Assembly: GCA_008477525.1 (NCBI GenBank)
Contig: SPDT01000007.1
Location: forward strand, 3,038,001-3,102,000
DNA length: 64,000 bases
Reading direction: 5' to 3'
Origin: Hypomyces perniciosus
Taxonomy: Eukaryota > Ascomycota > Sordariomycetes > Hypocreales > Hypocreaceae
Part shown: piece by piece, positions 12,763 to 23,201 of the stretch
How positions within the stretch are numbered: the first letter of the stretch is position 1
Layout of the letters: each line of letters begins with the position of its first letter
Translations under genes and position numbers: made by a program
Notes under the pieces: model-generated
The model's input: the letters and a program-made list of their open reading frames with translations, nothing else
What the model was told of the DNA's origin: nothing
Database searches by the model: none

Positions 12763-13425
12763 TCATCTCAACTTCTTCTCAAAAATCCTGTAGTCCGCAG
12801 GTCCAGCAAGCAGCGGTGCTAGCGAAGGATATTCCTCCGCAAAGCTGCCCAGCTTCACCACTCGGTAGCCCAGCCTCGAGTACCACGCCTGCATCCTCGT
12901 CTTGAGGGCATGCTCAAACAGCGTGGGTACCAGGAGCTCTAAACCCATAGTTGAGCATCCCATCGCCAGACAGTGATTCTCGGCAAACTTGACCAGCTCG
13001 CGTCCCAATCCGTTGCCCTGGTGTGCCGCGTCCAGTGTGAGCATACTAAAGGAGCAGAGCGTATCCGAATGACGCTTGATGCACACGCACCCAATGGGTT
13101 GACTTGATGAGGACGAGGATGAGGCTGGGGACGATGAAGAGGGATGATCGAGGTATGCAAGCGCAAGTTGACCTCTGCGGATCATCCCTGCGACCTCCGA
13201 TTCATCGGTGCGTTGGAAACCAGCTCTCCAAATGCCTGTTTCTGCTTCGATGAAGACGACATTGACCAGATTCGCAATGGCGGAGACAAGCGTAGCATCA
13301 TCCGCAGCCGGAGTCGTAGGAAACCCGATGGCGACTCTGCATTCTCTTCCATGCAAAACTCCTTGATTCCCTGTGGTGGCTGCCGAAACAGGATCCACGG
13401 TTCTGGTGAGAGGCGAGGCCGTCAT
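12763..13425 (-). CDS. GNAT-family N-acetyltransferase
   Basis: This single-exon 220-aa protein belongs to the GNAT superfamily, which transfers acetyl groups from acetyl-CoA to amines. The acetyl-CoA pyrophosphate loop is clear (motif A core HQGNGLGRELVKFAE), preceded by a strand containing FSMLTLDAA and followed by WYSRLGYRVV near the C-terminus. A serine-rich loop interrupts the fold before the IGCVCIKRH strand. The first ATG in frame is at 13425. The frame is open a little further upstream, but without an ATG, so this start is preferred; a spliced 5' exon cannot be excluded. The substrate cannot be read from the sequence. Confidence 0.75.
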   Translation of the reverse strand: MTASPLTRTVDPVSAATTGNQGVLHGRECRVAIGFPTTPAADDATLVSAIANLVNVVFIEAETGIWRAGFQRTDESEVAGMIRRGQLALAYLDHPSSSSPASSSSSSSQPIGCVCIKRHSDTLCSFSMLTLDAAHQGNGLGRELVKFAENHCLAMGCSTMGLELLVPTLFEHALKTRMQAWYSRLGYRVVKLGSFAEEYPSLAPLLAGPADYRIFEKKLR

Positions 13426-14133
13426 GTTGCTCTCCAAATGCACGTTGATGCATTGTGTTGGGGAGACAATCGCCCACACCTGACATTGCCAAGGGACTCA
13501 CTCATCTTGGGTGGCCAGAGCTGGTTGAACAAGCTAAATGAGTAATTTCACCATCCACTATGCGCCGCGTGAATCAACAGAGGTTGAAAGATTTATTTAT
13601 TTCAACATCATCCTAATGTCTCTATTTTTAAAAGTTTCTTTTATTTATTTGCTTTGCTAGCACTTAGAAGTATTACGAGTATTGTGTTGCTTCACCGTCA
13701 TGCGAGTACTACTCAGTGAGACGCCACAGGTGAGTGTTTGCAAACACCTCAGTGGGCTGCTCAGAACACATTCAGATATAATCCAATATTTAAAGCCCGG
13801 TTAGATTCATGAACATAACCGAGTGTATTTTTCTCATTTTATCTCATTTTATTCTGCCATATCCTCCCTCGCGTCATGAAGCTCATTAGACTCACAGCTG
13901 ATTAGGCAGGCGGCAGTGAACAGCTGTCAGCCTGCCTGCATCTGGCCCGCCTCTCATTCGTGTTCGCTTTTTTATGCCTTTTCAGCACCACTCACAGCCA
14001 GGCACCCAAAATCTCCCAACCTATTCCCCCAACATCTCAGGCTTCAATTATCACCGCTTCTTACTGACCTCCGACACCTATCTTTCACGACCTTGCTTCT
14101 TCATCCAGGCGAGCAGAGCCAAACGAGGCCACC
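13426..14133. promoter_or_regulatory. shared divergent upstream region (GNAT / RNA exonuclease)
   Basis: This 708-bp region between divergent start codons is A/T-richer around 13580-13660 and becomes C/T-rich toward 14134, as is common in fungal leaders. No specific element is assigned. Confidence 0.45.
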
Positions 14134-15495
14134 ATGGCATCCCTGACGGATCAGCTACCAACCCAATATGCCATCACTACGCCGGTAGATGACGCGCAAT
14201 ATGGCCCGATCCAATTGTCTGAGGAATATCTCCAGCAGCTGCGAGCGCTCGTCCATCCCTACGGCGTCTTACAAAAGTCAGGCTACATACTTCGACAATT
14301 CTCGGAGCAAGAGTTGATCAAGAAGAAGAGGTGTCAGCAATGCTGTCGCAGTTAGACCCACCTGTTTTTATGATATGGCCATGTAAACCACTGACAAGAC
14401 GATCCAGTGTTGCCCGCAAGATCTGAGAGGCTTCAGGGATTGCCAAAGGCCCCTGTTACGGCCAGCAGCCCAAGCAGAAAGGAGGCTGCATCTGGCTACA
14501 ACTCGTCCCAGGGGTCGGGAGAAAACACTGGTGACAACAATAGTTCTCGCAAACCCATCATTCGATGCAAGTTTCATCCGGGTAGAGTTGCGCAAAGGGT
14601 TCGTACACCTATGTATACGGGACCACGTCCCCGTTAGAAAGGAGTTGTAGGGCTCACATTCAGGACGCAGAAATGGACATGTTGCAATGGCAACATATTT
14701 TCACCTCCTTGCAAGGGGGAGGAGGAGCACACGCCGAGGATATACGCCATGGACGAGCTATCCAAGGAATGGCGATTTTATACCACCCCTCCTTCCAAGC
14801 CTAACACTACACCAGCTGCTGCCGTTGTCATCGACTGCGAAATGGGGACAGCTGTGTCTGGGGAATCCGAATTGATCCGTATATCCGTCGTCGACTACTT
14901 CTCGCGCACCATTCTCCTCGATAATCTCGTCTTGCCAGACATCAGGATGGCTCACTACAATACCAGGTTTTCTGGAGTCACCAGACAGGCCATGGATAAT
15001 GCACGACGTGGACGCACCTGCATCTTCGGGCGCGCCAACGCAAGAAAGGCGCTTTGGAAATTCATTGGGCCCGAGACTATCGTCATTGGCCATGCGGGAC
15101 ATCAAGACTTGACGTCTTTGCGTTGGATTCACCCCAACGTAGTTGATACGCTCATTATCGAAACCAGGAACAGGCCTCCGCCAGGGAATGAGAAAGACAA
15201 GGAACAAGAGGAGGAAGAGTCGGAGAAGGCCGACGTAGCTGGAAAAGAGCCTCCGGCAAGAGAAGTCGGACAAAATGAAAGTGAGGAAAGTCACGAGAAG
15301 CCCAAGAAAGGAGGAGGGTTGTCGCTGAAGGCACTCGCGCAGCAGCGGCTGAATAGATTGATCCAACTCAAGGGCAGGGGGCATGACAGTGTGGAAGACT
15401 CCATAGCCACGAGGGATATTCTTCATTGGAATATCACCAAGCTGTTGGAGGAGGAGAAGGCAGCACAACCCGAGGTGGCAATGAGCTGGAATTAA
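14134..15495 (+). CDS. DEDDh RNA exonuclease (REXO1/Rex3-like)
   Basis: This is a 410-aa 3'-5' exoribonuclease of the DEDDh class, a family that trims the 3' ends of small structured RNAs. Exons are 14134-14350, 14408-14598 and 14671-15495. The phases agree and each join keeps a cysteine module intact. The N-terminal part has a putative zinc-binding module spread across the exons: RCQQCC, then CKFHPG, then KWTCCNGN and a further Cys (SPPC). The exonuclease domain begins at AAVVIDCEMG (Exo I Asp and Glu), has Exo II in VIGHAGHQDL and Exo III in HDSVEDSIATRD, so all acidic and His residues of DEDDh are present. A charged Glu/Lys-rich insert (about 30 residues) lies between Exo II and Exo III. 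The exact Rex subtype (Rex1, Rex3 or Rex4) is inferred. Confidence 0.85.
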
Positions 15496-15677
15496 GGTGC
15501 GAGTAATGGTCCAACCGTGCAATGGCATAGTACATCACCACTTAGCTTTCAAACATTGCTCCAAATACATGCAACTAGTAGTATACTGCCCCCTATTCAT
15601 GATCTTGGTACAGGAGACCATTTAGCAGCAACATTTGCAGGTCAGCAAACCGTAAAGAGTAAATTACATCCATCATC

Positions 15678-16403
15678 TTACTTGTCGTGCCAACATCTGT
15701 TAGATACGTGTTGAATTAGGTCCTTCAGAGCAGTGTTTGTATCGATGTTAACATCTCGAATAAACAACCACCATTCACAAGATGGTGTAAACGCAGGGAG
15801 CTGATGCCTCAAGTTCTCGTATCTCCAAGATACGTAAGTATTTTCAGAAAGTGGATGAGGTCTATATAGATTCACGACACTTCCTGGCGCTCTTATGAAC
15901 CAGCCTGCAGCTGAATATGCGCCTTCATTCCCGTCAACTGAACGGGACCATTGATGTATGTACTCCCATGCCCCGTATATGCTGATGTGGCATTTATCTG
16001 CTGATCGTCGGTCAAGGTTAGACGCTAACAGGCGACCAGCCTAAAGAGCAAAGCGTCAGTCATCTAATCGAAACATGCATTAATAGGGGTGTGGTCTGGG
16101 GTAAGCTACTCACCACAGGAACTACACAGCAGCGGGGCTCCATGGCCTTGCTAGCGCAAATCTTCTTATAGTCGTTGGCGTCGACTGAGGTCCCATGGAC
16201 TGTTGAGTAAAGTTATTAGTTGCCAATTCGGAAGTCGAAGATTATGGAGAATCGGGAAGCTCACGGCTTTGGCAGTTAAGGTCGAAGCCCCAGTTACCGA
16301 TAGTGCAGCAGACAGCGTCAGTGAAGAAGCCGCTGGTAGGGCAAGCACTATAGGCAGCGGCAATGTTGCCGGTGATGAGGACAACAGCAGCGATGAACTT
16401 CAT
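15678..16403 (-). CDS. class II hydrophobin-like secreted protein, eighth Cys missing, extended C-terminus
   Basis: Exons on the minus strand are 16403-16265, 16199-16114 and 16040-15678, 195 aa if read to the first stop. The N-terminus is a signal peptide (MKFIAAVVLITGNIAAAYSA). The cysteine pattern is C-x10-CC-x10-C-x16-C-x8-CC, which is class II hydrophobin spacing, with one residue fewer than usual after the first CC pair. The sequence NDYKKICAS...RCCVVPVAG is typical of the family, and the second intron falls just after CCVVPV. Ten residues after that pair, where the eighth cysteine belongs, the codon is TCT (Ser) rather than TGT. The expected stop soon after is also absent, so the frame runs on for about 110 residues with no family similarity. 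Family members self-assemble into amphipathic films on spores and hyphae. This copy may be diverging or decaying. An alternative acceptor near 16030 gives another tail, also without the cysteine. Confidence 0.65.
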
Positions 16404-16919
16404 TTTGGAACATGAGTATTACGACCGTCGATTGTAACCACACACCCGATCAGGGCGCTCAAATATCACGGAGTCCCGGAGACTGCTCGTAGACTAGCTC
16501 TGTCCCGACGGCCCGAAAGGCACCAAGAATGTCTCTTAAGACAGGCATTCGGCCAGCCTCCTTCATCATTTACTGCCTTTGGTACGAAATTTATCCTTGT
16601 ATATAGTCATAAAGGAAAAACCAGTTTTCCACCTATCGGCTCGTTTATCGTTGTCAACAATCGAGAGCATACATACATACTTACTTATACTTGTATGTGT
16701 TACCTGAGTGTTAAAAAGTTTGTCAACATGGTCATTCGTAATCTTTCCAATTTGGGGTAAACATCGAGTATTCACGCCCATCTAAGACTATTGATCTCTC
16801 CGACAGTTTCACAAGTCCATATCCTAGATGTGTCTCTTCCAAAAGTGTAGTATCCTGGTGTATGTTGTGCGGTCTCCTTTCTCGAGAGACCGTAACCCAT
16901 ATTTTGCCTCTCTCCCATT
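16404..16919. other. upstream region of hydrophobin-like gene
   Basis: This 516-bp stretch lies between the start of the hydrophobin-like gene and the 3' end of the 530-aa protein gene. It has short ATACATAC-type repeats around 16669-16695. No gene is visible. Confidence 0.45.
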
Positions 16920-18748
16920 TCATCCATCAGTCATGGCGGCGTCTTCTCCTTCCGTGTCCGTCCTCATCTGATAGGCCATCATGGCCCAAACCAACCGCAT
17001 GGCTGCCAGTCTTTGGTCAATATCGAACATATCGTACCACTGACTTCTCCACCCTTGAACCTTGCCCCAGCTGCGTCGGGACACATCTGGCTCCGGAGAA
17101 CCATCCAGAACTTCCAGTAGTCGAGTAGGCACACGTACGCGGAGGATGGAAATGTGGTGAAAGATGGAACTGATAACAAAGACATCATCAAAGTTGGTAC
17201 CCTTCTTTTTCCCGATGGCCTCGTAGTTCGCCTTCTTATCCCACGAGTATGCTGGTGGCCGCACCATGCGATAGTTGTCGTAAATAGACATTGTTTTCCG
17301 AGGCCTCTTGCTGGGAGGACGAGGTAATCTATCGTCCTCGCTTGGCGCTGCATCCTTGTCTCCTTGTGCCGCGTCCTTGTCAATCTCTCGCCCAATTGGG
17401 CCACCAGGACCGCCACCCCATCTTGGTTTCGACGTCCACCATTGGCCCTCGCCAAATCGCTTCTCTGTCTTCCCTTCGCGGGCTCTGTGCTGTGCCGTAA
17501 TGAGCGCCGCCACCACTTCTCGGGCAAGATCCAAGGACTGCGCCGTTTCGACGTCTGGTAGGCTAAAGCTGACGCCCGGGCGAGCGCTCACTGCGGCCAG
17601 AGGGCCATAGATCAGACCAGCACGGGCTGCCTCGCGCGTCATGGGGCTCTGAAAGAGAAAGTGACAGTTGGAGGGGTTGTACGACTTGCGTGGACGGGGG
17701 TGACCTTCTGACGAGCTCATGTGCAGCCTAGGTTCGACACGGGCCATAGAGACGTTGCAGCCAAAGTCGTAGGATACTAGTTTGACAAAGGCAGAGATGA
17801 GATTTTGGCGGAACTCAGCGGGCATGGCGCTGCCATCCGCTGTCCGTGCAACTACCTGCTTCGGTGGTTCCTTGCTGGTGCTTGAGCCACCTTCACGTTT
17901 AGAGTCTTCAGATGGAGCAGCCATGTCAGAGGGCAATATCTCGGGTGATGGAGGAAGGGGTGGTGGCTGTGTTGGATCATCCCAATAGGTAGTGAAGAGC
18001 TCAAGACAGCGAAAGAACTCGTAAGCATTTCCAAGACGTGCCTGCTGTTTACCCTTTGGAGGAGGAATCCTGCGAACTGTGCGGAATGCATCCTCGTTGG
18101 CATTGGAGAGCTCTCGCAGGCGCTCCAAATATATAAGGGATCCAGGAGAGGGCTTTTCGTTCCTCAGAAGCGATCTCTCCGTCCGGTTCCTGTCACTGGC
18201 CTCATCTGGCGTAAGGCGACCCCATTTTTCAAAATCTGGTATATATGAAGGGTCCGGGATCAGTTCCTTTACTTCGACATCCAGCTTCAAGTCGAATCCA
18301 ATAGCAGAGAGGCCAAGAGGCCCCAAAGATGCAGTGGAGCGGCCTGTATGTTTGAGCAAGTTGGGCAAAGCCTCCTTGGGGTTGACTGGAGCATCCTCTT
18401 GTGCAAATGGTTGGTAACGAGGAAGACATATTGGTGTCGGGGGTGGAATATCCTCAGGATCTACCCTGGTTTGAGGTGGCAGGTTCACTAGTTGCAGTTT
18501 AGATGAGGTTCTATTTACGGGATTTCAAGGAACAAAAAGGAATCTGGCTCTTAATGCACATAAGGGGGGTTCAGGGCAGTAATAAGATGAAGGAAAATCG
18601 ATTCAATCGAAAACCAGTAAATACAGTGAGAAGGGCAGGCCAAGAAGAGCCATATACTGGTGCTCCATATCGAGCAAGAGGTCACGGGTCAACAGAGGGG
18701 GAAGAAGAGGTGACCAAACTCACCCAAGCCGGTGAAGGTTCCAAACAT
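16920..18748 (-). CDS. conserved-looking protein of unknown function, 530 aa
   Basis: I do not recognise this protein. Exon 1 is inferred to be only 25 nt (18748-18724, encoding MFGTFTGL plus one base). A 236-nt intron follows (GTGAG...ACTAG), then exon 2, 18487-16920. The long frame has no ATG at its 5' end and begins right at a splice acceptor, so an upstream exon is required; this small one fits phase and splice consensus. The protein has well-packed segments: an N-terminal part with GPLGLSAIGFDLKLD, a middle part with LISAFVKLVSYDFGCNVSMARVEPRL, and a C-terminal part with MSIYDNYRMVRPPAYSWDKK and FDDVFVISSIFHHISILRVRVPTRLLE. Charged disordered linkers join them, one with a basic stretch (PSKRPRK) that could be a nuclear localisation signal. 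There is no signal peptide or membrane helix. Confidence 0.7.
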
Positions 18749-21086
18749 GGCGATGGTCTAGACGAGGGGGGAGGGGAGGATGGAGGTTTTAGAGATTGGA
18801 TCGATCAAGCGCTCTAATAGTCCCGGGCCTGGGGACACAGACATTCGGCACGTCAAGCCCCCACGCCTGTGATGTAGCCGTTCTAGGAGCAAGCTGCAAC
18901 GACCGCAAGGGAAAATGGGAAGACTGGCAAGTCTGGAATAGGCACCGTGAAGACTCCGTGGACGCGGGCGGGGATAGACGGTATCAACGGAGTGCTCCGA
19001 GCTGCTCCAAGCAGGATCTCGCTCGGGCCTGGCCTGGCTTCCAGAGTCCAGATGGCGGGGTTGACACGGAGTTGAGTTTCCTCGTGTCGCTGCTGAATAG
19101 CAATGATGGATAAAATGGCAAAGACCGAGTCCGAACCCGAAACGGAGACGGAGACGGAGACGGAGACAGGAGGTCGGTCAGGCTGTCGGGCGAGAGAGAG
19201 AGAGAGAGAAGGGAAGCTCGAGAAGTTGAGAACGGGTCACATCGGAGATTTCCCTGTGATTGTCGACTTACAGGGGTATCCCAGGGGATGTTCTGAGCGA
19301 TCCAGGGGTATGAGAGGAGCCCAAGCTCCCCCGCTCTGGCAGAGGGGGAAAACGCTGCAATAATGAACTGTTCTGTGGTTGTCTACTGTTCTCCGTCCCT
19401 CTTTTCCTGCAGAGCCACATCTCAACCTGTCCATTGTTGCGCTGTGACAATGCAGCCAAGCCGTCGGAGTATTGGTTCTCCGTGCTCCGAGTCGCGGGGC
19501 CATGCGAGTTGTTCCAAGTTCGGACTGTCGCGCATCGCATCTCCAGGCCTCTGCCCACCTAAAAACCTACTCTCCCTTCATCAGCATCTGCACGCAGCGC
19601 GAGTGCTGCAGGTAGATGGTTTCTTAATTTTACTTTATTTTCATCATCTTTAATTTGTTTTAATCATCAAAAGGCATTTCTCCGAGTATGCTTCAGCCAT
19701 CAATCTGCTGTGGACCTCTTCATTTCAACGTCGACGACCGTTTCATCATGTTTCTAGGTGTCGCAAATATCACCACGGCGTGTTTCAACCCCCCAACTCC
19801 TATATTAACCCCCGACAGCCCGTCCTTCCAAAGGTTCCCCTCATACAGGACTAAGAGTGTCCCCTAATCTGCGTCTTTTGTTGCAAGCACTAGGGTTCAC
19901 AGGTGGTGTTCTAAGCTTACTCCAAATCTCTCCCACATTGTTTCTTCAGCACCATGTGTCGTTGAAGATTTGGATCCACCAATACCGTTTTTGACAGAAA
20001 AGCCAAAACCAGAGGATCGGATTTTTTCCCCTTGCTCATTCTTTCCAACATTTAAGATCGCTGGCCCGTCATCATCCAATGAAGATGTGCTGTTTCGGGG
20101 AGGGTGTTGCCTGGCAAAAGCTGTCTGTCGCCGCTTCGAGCCTCTACTGACACGGACTCCCACAAAGGCACCAGAGCCAACAGGTGAATAGACGTCTGAA
20201 TGAATACAGCATCGAGAGCTGAAGAGGTCACAACGTCGCCGTCTGCCAACCCTCATAGATAAACGTGGGCTACTGTCCCTCCGCCACAGACTCTGTGCAA
20301 CCTGCTCTCGGCTGAGATGCCCTCGACAGCTACCTAAGTAGTATGAGATCATATTGCCGTATCTTGACCAACGAACGCTACGCTTAAAAGGCCTCTCGCT
20401 GAAGGAGAAGGACCTCTTCAGAAACGAATATCACTGACCAGATTCCGTCTAAGATGCAGGTTTTTTTTTTTCTATTTCTTTCTGATTTTAGGGCTGCAAT
20501 CAATTAAGCTCGCATGATGGCGCCGCTCGGCCCCTCCCAATCTACTATCGTGCCTCAGATGTGTCGCAAGATCAGGGGTCTCAGCCCCTTGAAGCTCCCT
20601 CACTACCACGAGACCATCCCGATGTGTCTTTGAAAATTTCGAGCTCCATCAATGCGTTTCGTCAAGTGCCATAAGTTTGACATGCTACCTTCGTACGACC
20701 CTTGTTCATTGCCATCTTTGGCTGGTACGGCCCTAGGCGTCGCAGAGGCCAACTCCATACCTTGCCGTGGCTGCTCTCTTTCTTCCTCATATCTTCCATT
20801 CCCCTTCTCCTCGCCAATAAACATTGGTTTTTACCTTGTTCAATTCTTGCAAGTTGTTGAGCAACTTTACCCTGTTTCTCTTTCTTTTGAGTTCTTTTTG
20901 GGTTGGCTAGCACACACCATCATCGACTGAACCCAAGTCGCGGGCGATGTCTTTTCTCTTCTTATTCTTGACATTGCTTTTACGATCGTTGACGCTTCTG
21001 CTTCTGCTTCTGCTGATTCGAGTCTCTTATCTTCAAAGTCTTTTAACTCTCCCGAACCGAGAATCTTGAACTCAGCGCGGCCTGAC
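18749..21086. other. gene-free region, simple repeats and long leader
   Basis: This 2.3-kb stretch holds a hexamer tandem repeat (19142-19167), a GA run (about 19192-19209), a T run near 20460 and CT-rich sequence from 20780 to 20990. The right part is probably the promoter and leader of the mucin-like gene. A 93-codon open frame at 20652-20930 lies in the same phase as that gene and stops just before its open frame begins. It could be an upstream exon joined by an intron, or only leader sequence. Confidence 0.45.
19142..19167 (+). repeat. ACGGAG hexamer tandem repeat (about 4.3 units)
   Basis: Perfect tandem copies of ACGGAG are followed by a separate GA dinucleotide run at about 19192-19209. 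This is intergenic microsatellite sequence that also encodes a spurious Glu-Thr repeat in one frame. Confidence 0.85.
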
Positions 21087-23201
21087 ATGTCGAGCCTTCT
21101 GAATAGGGTTAACCCCGTGTCCATCAACGATAAGAAACTGCCTGTGCCAACATCATTTGGCAATATCAGTTCTAGTATCGTCAAACCCACTGTCATCGCT
21201 CCGTTACCTTCTCTGAGCCTCATAACCAGCAAGGAATCGCAGAGTGCTACTCCGGATTTCATCGCTAAGGATATACCTGGGGAAAGCGCTTCAACGCCAG
21301 CAACGAGTAGTGCTCCTGGATTTACCGTCAAAGATGCGAATCAGAGCTCTTCAAGACTCGTCACCCTCTCTACACCGAGCACTACTGCGCCAGGACTTCC
21401 CAACACATCGAACCCGTCCTTCGTGTCGTCGACATCCACCGTATCGTCGACATCCGTTGTGTCCGCCATTTCTCCTGTAACAACCTCTATAATCTCTTCG
21501 ACACCTGCCAGTACTCCTCAATCTCTACCCACCACTTCTTCCGCAGTGGTCCCTACTGGTACACCTCCAAGCCAGAATCCGCCTGCCGTTGGGCCAGCAC
21601 AACCCCAGGATCAAAATACATCGGTTTCTAGCCAATTTACGGCGAAAGGTGTACCATCACCGCTACCGTCACCTATACCTGCCCCGTCACCAGTCTTATC
21701 ACCAGTCCCGTCTCCTAATTCGTCACCGGCTCCATCTTCATCACCATCTCCGGCTCAGCAAACAAGCAAGGGAGTGCAAGCATTTAGCGCGGCGGCTATT
21801 GGCCCTCTTATCGAACCGTCAAGAGCGCCTCCGGGTCAAGCCTCCTCTCCAGTAGTAATCCAGTCGACAAGCGCAGCTAACCCTCAATCAGTGGAGGCTG
21901 CTGTTCCTCCTCCTGTCGCAAAAACTTCTGATGCCGCGAGTGCGTCCAGAACAAGCGCTATAGTGCCAGATGCGGTTACTATCACCCCTATTCCAGAGAT
22001 TTCGAGTGCAGCTAGTTCGCCTGGTGGCATAATAACGACCATCGGACTGGGTGGTGCGAATGACCAATCTGGTGGACGACAGTTAGGGAATTCTGGCAGT
22101 GGCAGCGCCCCTTCAGGGACAGGTTCTGATAGTGATTCCTCTGGCTCTGGGTCAAGGCCTCCTGTAGCTGCAATTGTCGGTGGTACCATTGGTGGCATCG
22201 CCGCTGTGTCGTTATTAGTATTGCTGTTCTGGCTCTGGAGAAAGAGAGGCCATCGACGGAGAATTCCATTGACTCCAACAGGAGAAGGTCCCATCATGGA
22301 AAAGAGGTTTGGCAGGGACCCCGAACCTACAACACAGGGGCTCGGGCTTGGAGGTATGATGGGATTCGTCGGAAAGACATTCGGCAAGGGGTCAAAATCA
22401 ACACCGGATAATGGCGTCCGGGGTGTGGACATGAACAGAGGCAACTCCCAGTTTTTGGAGGCTGTTACCATCGACGCCTCTAACAATAGCGGCCCTGCTC
22501 ATGGAGGTTTCAGTTTTCTGGATCGCAATGGACGTGAGGATTTCCGTGGCGGGCATGGTCTCAGCATCAGTACTGTGAGCGATTTCAACCCGTTCTCGGA
22601 TGCCAACGCGGTGCCTTCAGACGTCGAAGGCACAAGCGCTCGCCACAGCTCCAGAATTTCATTATCAAATCCCTTTGCCGATTCGAACATGATCCTGCCC
22701 CCTCCCGCCTCCGCCCCCACAACCTCAGAGCGACGATCCCGGGGCCAATCCTTCGGTGGCCTTCGCAGCTTCCAGGGCCCAACAGTGGTACCTCGACCGC
22801 ACTCTGTGCTCCGGGAGTCTCTGGCGAGCAACGATTCTTTCGAGGAGTGTCGTGATAAGTTCCGCTCTGACCCGTTCGACCTGGAACTCGGGAGTCGGCT
22901 CATTCCAACTGCGGACAATATTGCGCAGATGCCACAACGGACAGACACACGCCGTACCAGCTCTCAGTACAGCACACAGAGTATTCAACACGCACGCCCT
23001 GATAGCTTCACATCGAGGTATACGAGCGGCGCCAGCCTTGGTGAATGGGGTGATCCCGGCCCTGATATTAGCTTGGTCATGAAGGGGCGAGGAGATAGCC
23101 CCACGATCACAAACGATGAGCTACGTCGGTTTGGTGAGAGGGCTAGACGACAGGGTGGTAGAAGTCCGTTGAATACAATACAAGTGGGCCAAGCGTTATA
23201 G
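21087..23201 (+). CDS. Ser/Thr/Pro-rich single-pass membrane protein (mucin-like)
   Basis: The model is 704 aa from the first in-frame ATG. The frame is open without an ATG back to 20931, so the true N-terminus may lie in an unseen upstream exon. The first ~380 residues are rich in Ser, Thr, Pro and Ala, with SP-repeat runs (SPLPSPIPAPSP and similar) and loose repeats of the form F-[TI]-[AV]-K-[DG], which suggests an O-glycosylated stalk. A Gly/Ser run precedes one hydrophobic helix (AAIVGGTIGGIAAVSLLVLL), followed by a basic stop-transfer RKRGHRRR. The cytoplasmic tail (~300 aa) is disordered, Ser-rich and has several basic-Ser sites. The topology resembles fungal wall-stress or mucin sensors such as Wsc, Mid2 and Msb2, but no cysteine-rich WSC domain is present and no signal peptide is seen at this start. 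The sensor role is inference only. Confidence 0.7.
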   Translation: MSSLLNRVNPVSINDKKLPVPTSFGNISSSIVKPTVIAPLPSLSLITSKESQSATPDFIAKDIPGESASTPATSSAPGFTVKDANQSSSRLVTLSTPSTTAPGLPNTSNPSFVSSTSTVSSTSVVSAISPVTTSIISSTPASTPQSLPTTSSAVVPTGTPPSQNPPAVGPAQPQDQNTSVSSQFTAKGVPSPLPSPIPAPSPVLSPVPSPNSSPAPSSSPSPAQQTSKGVQAFSAAAIGPLIEPSRAPPGQASSPVVIQSTSAANPQSVEAAVPPPVAKTSDAASASRTSAIVPDAVTITPIPEISSAASSPGGIITTIGLGGANDQSGGRQLGNSGSGSAPSGTGSDSDSSGSGSRPPVAAIVGGTIGGIAAVSLLVLLFWLWRKRGHRRRIPLTPTGEGPIMEKRFGRDPEPTTQGLGLGGMMGFVGKTFGKGSKSTPDNGVRGVDMNRGNSQFLEAVTIDASNNSGPAHGGFSFLDRNGREDFRGGHGLSISTVSDFNPFSDANAVPSDVEGTSARHSSRISLSNPFADSNMILPPPASAPTTSERRSRGQSFGGLRSFQGPTVVPRPHSVLRESLASNDSFEECRDKFRSDPFDLELGSRLIPTADNIAQMPQRTDTRRTSSQYSTQSIQHARPDSFTSRYTSGASLGEWGDPGPDISLVMKGRGDSPTITNDELRRFGERARRQGGRSPLNTIQVGQAL

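Noticed and set aside
13426..13479. N-terminal extension of the GNAT protein
   Set aside because: The frame is open to 13479 but has no ATG there; the first ATG is 13425 and a splice from upstream did not keep phase.
19103..19363. Glu-Thr repeat frame
   Set aside because: It is produced by the ACGGAG and GA microsatellites rather than by selection on a protein.
19897..20352. 151-codon minus-strand frame
   Set aside because: It has no family similarity, no plausible start context and no splice structure; treated as chance.
21884..22486. 200-codon frame antisense to the mucin-like gene
   Set aside because: It is a shadow of Ser/Pro-rich coding sequence with a low-complexity product and no start context.
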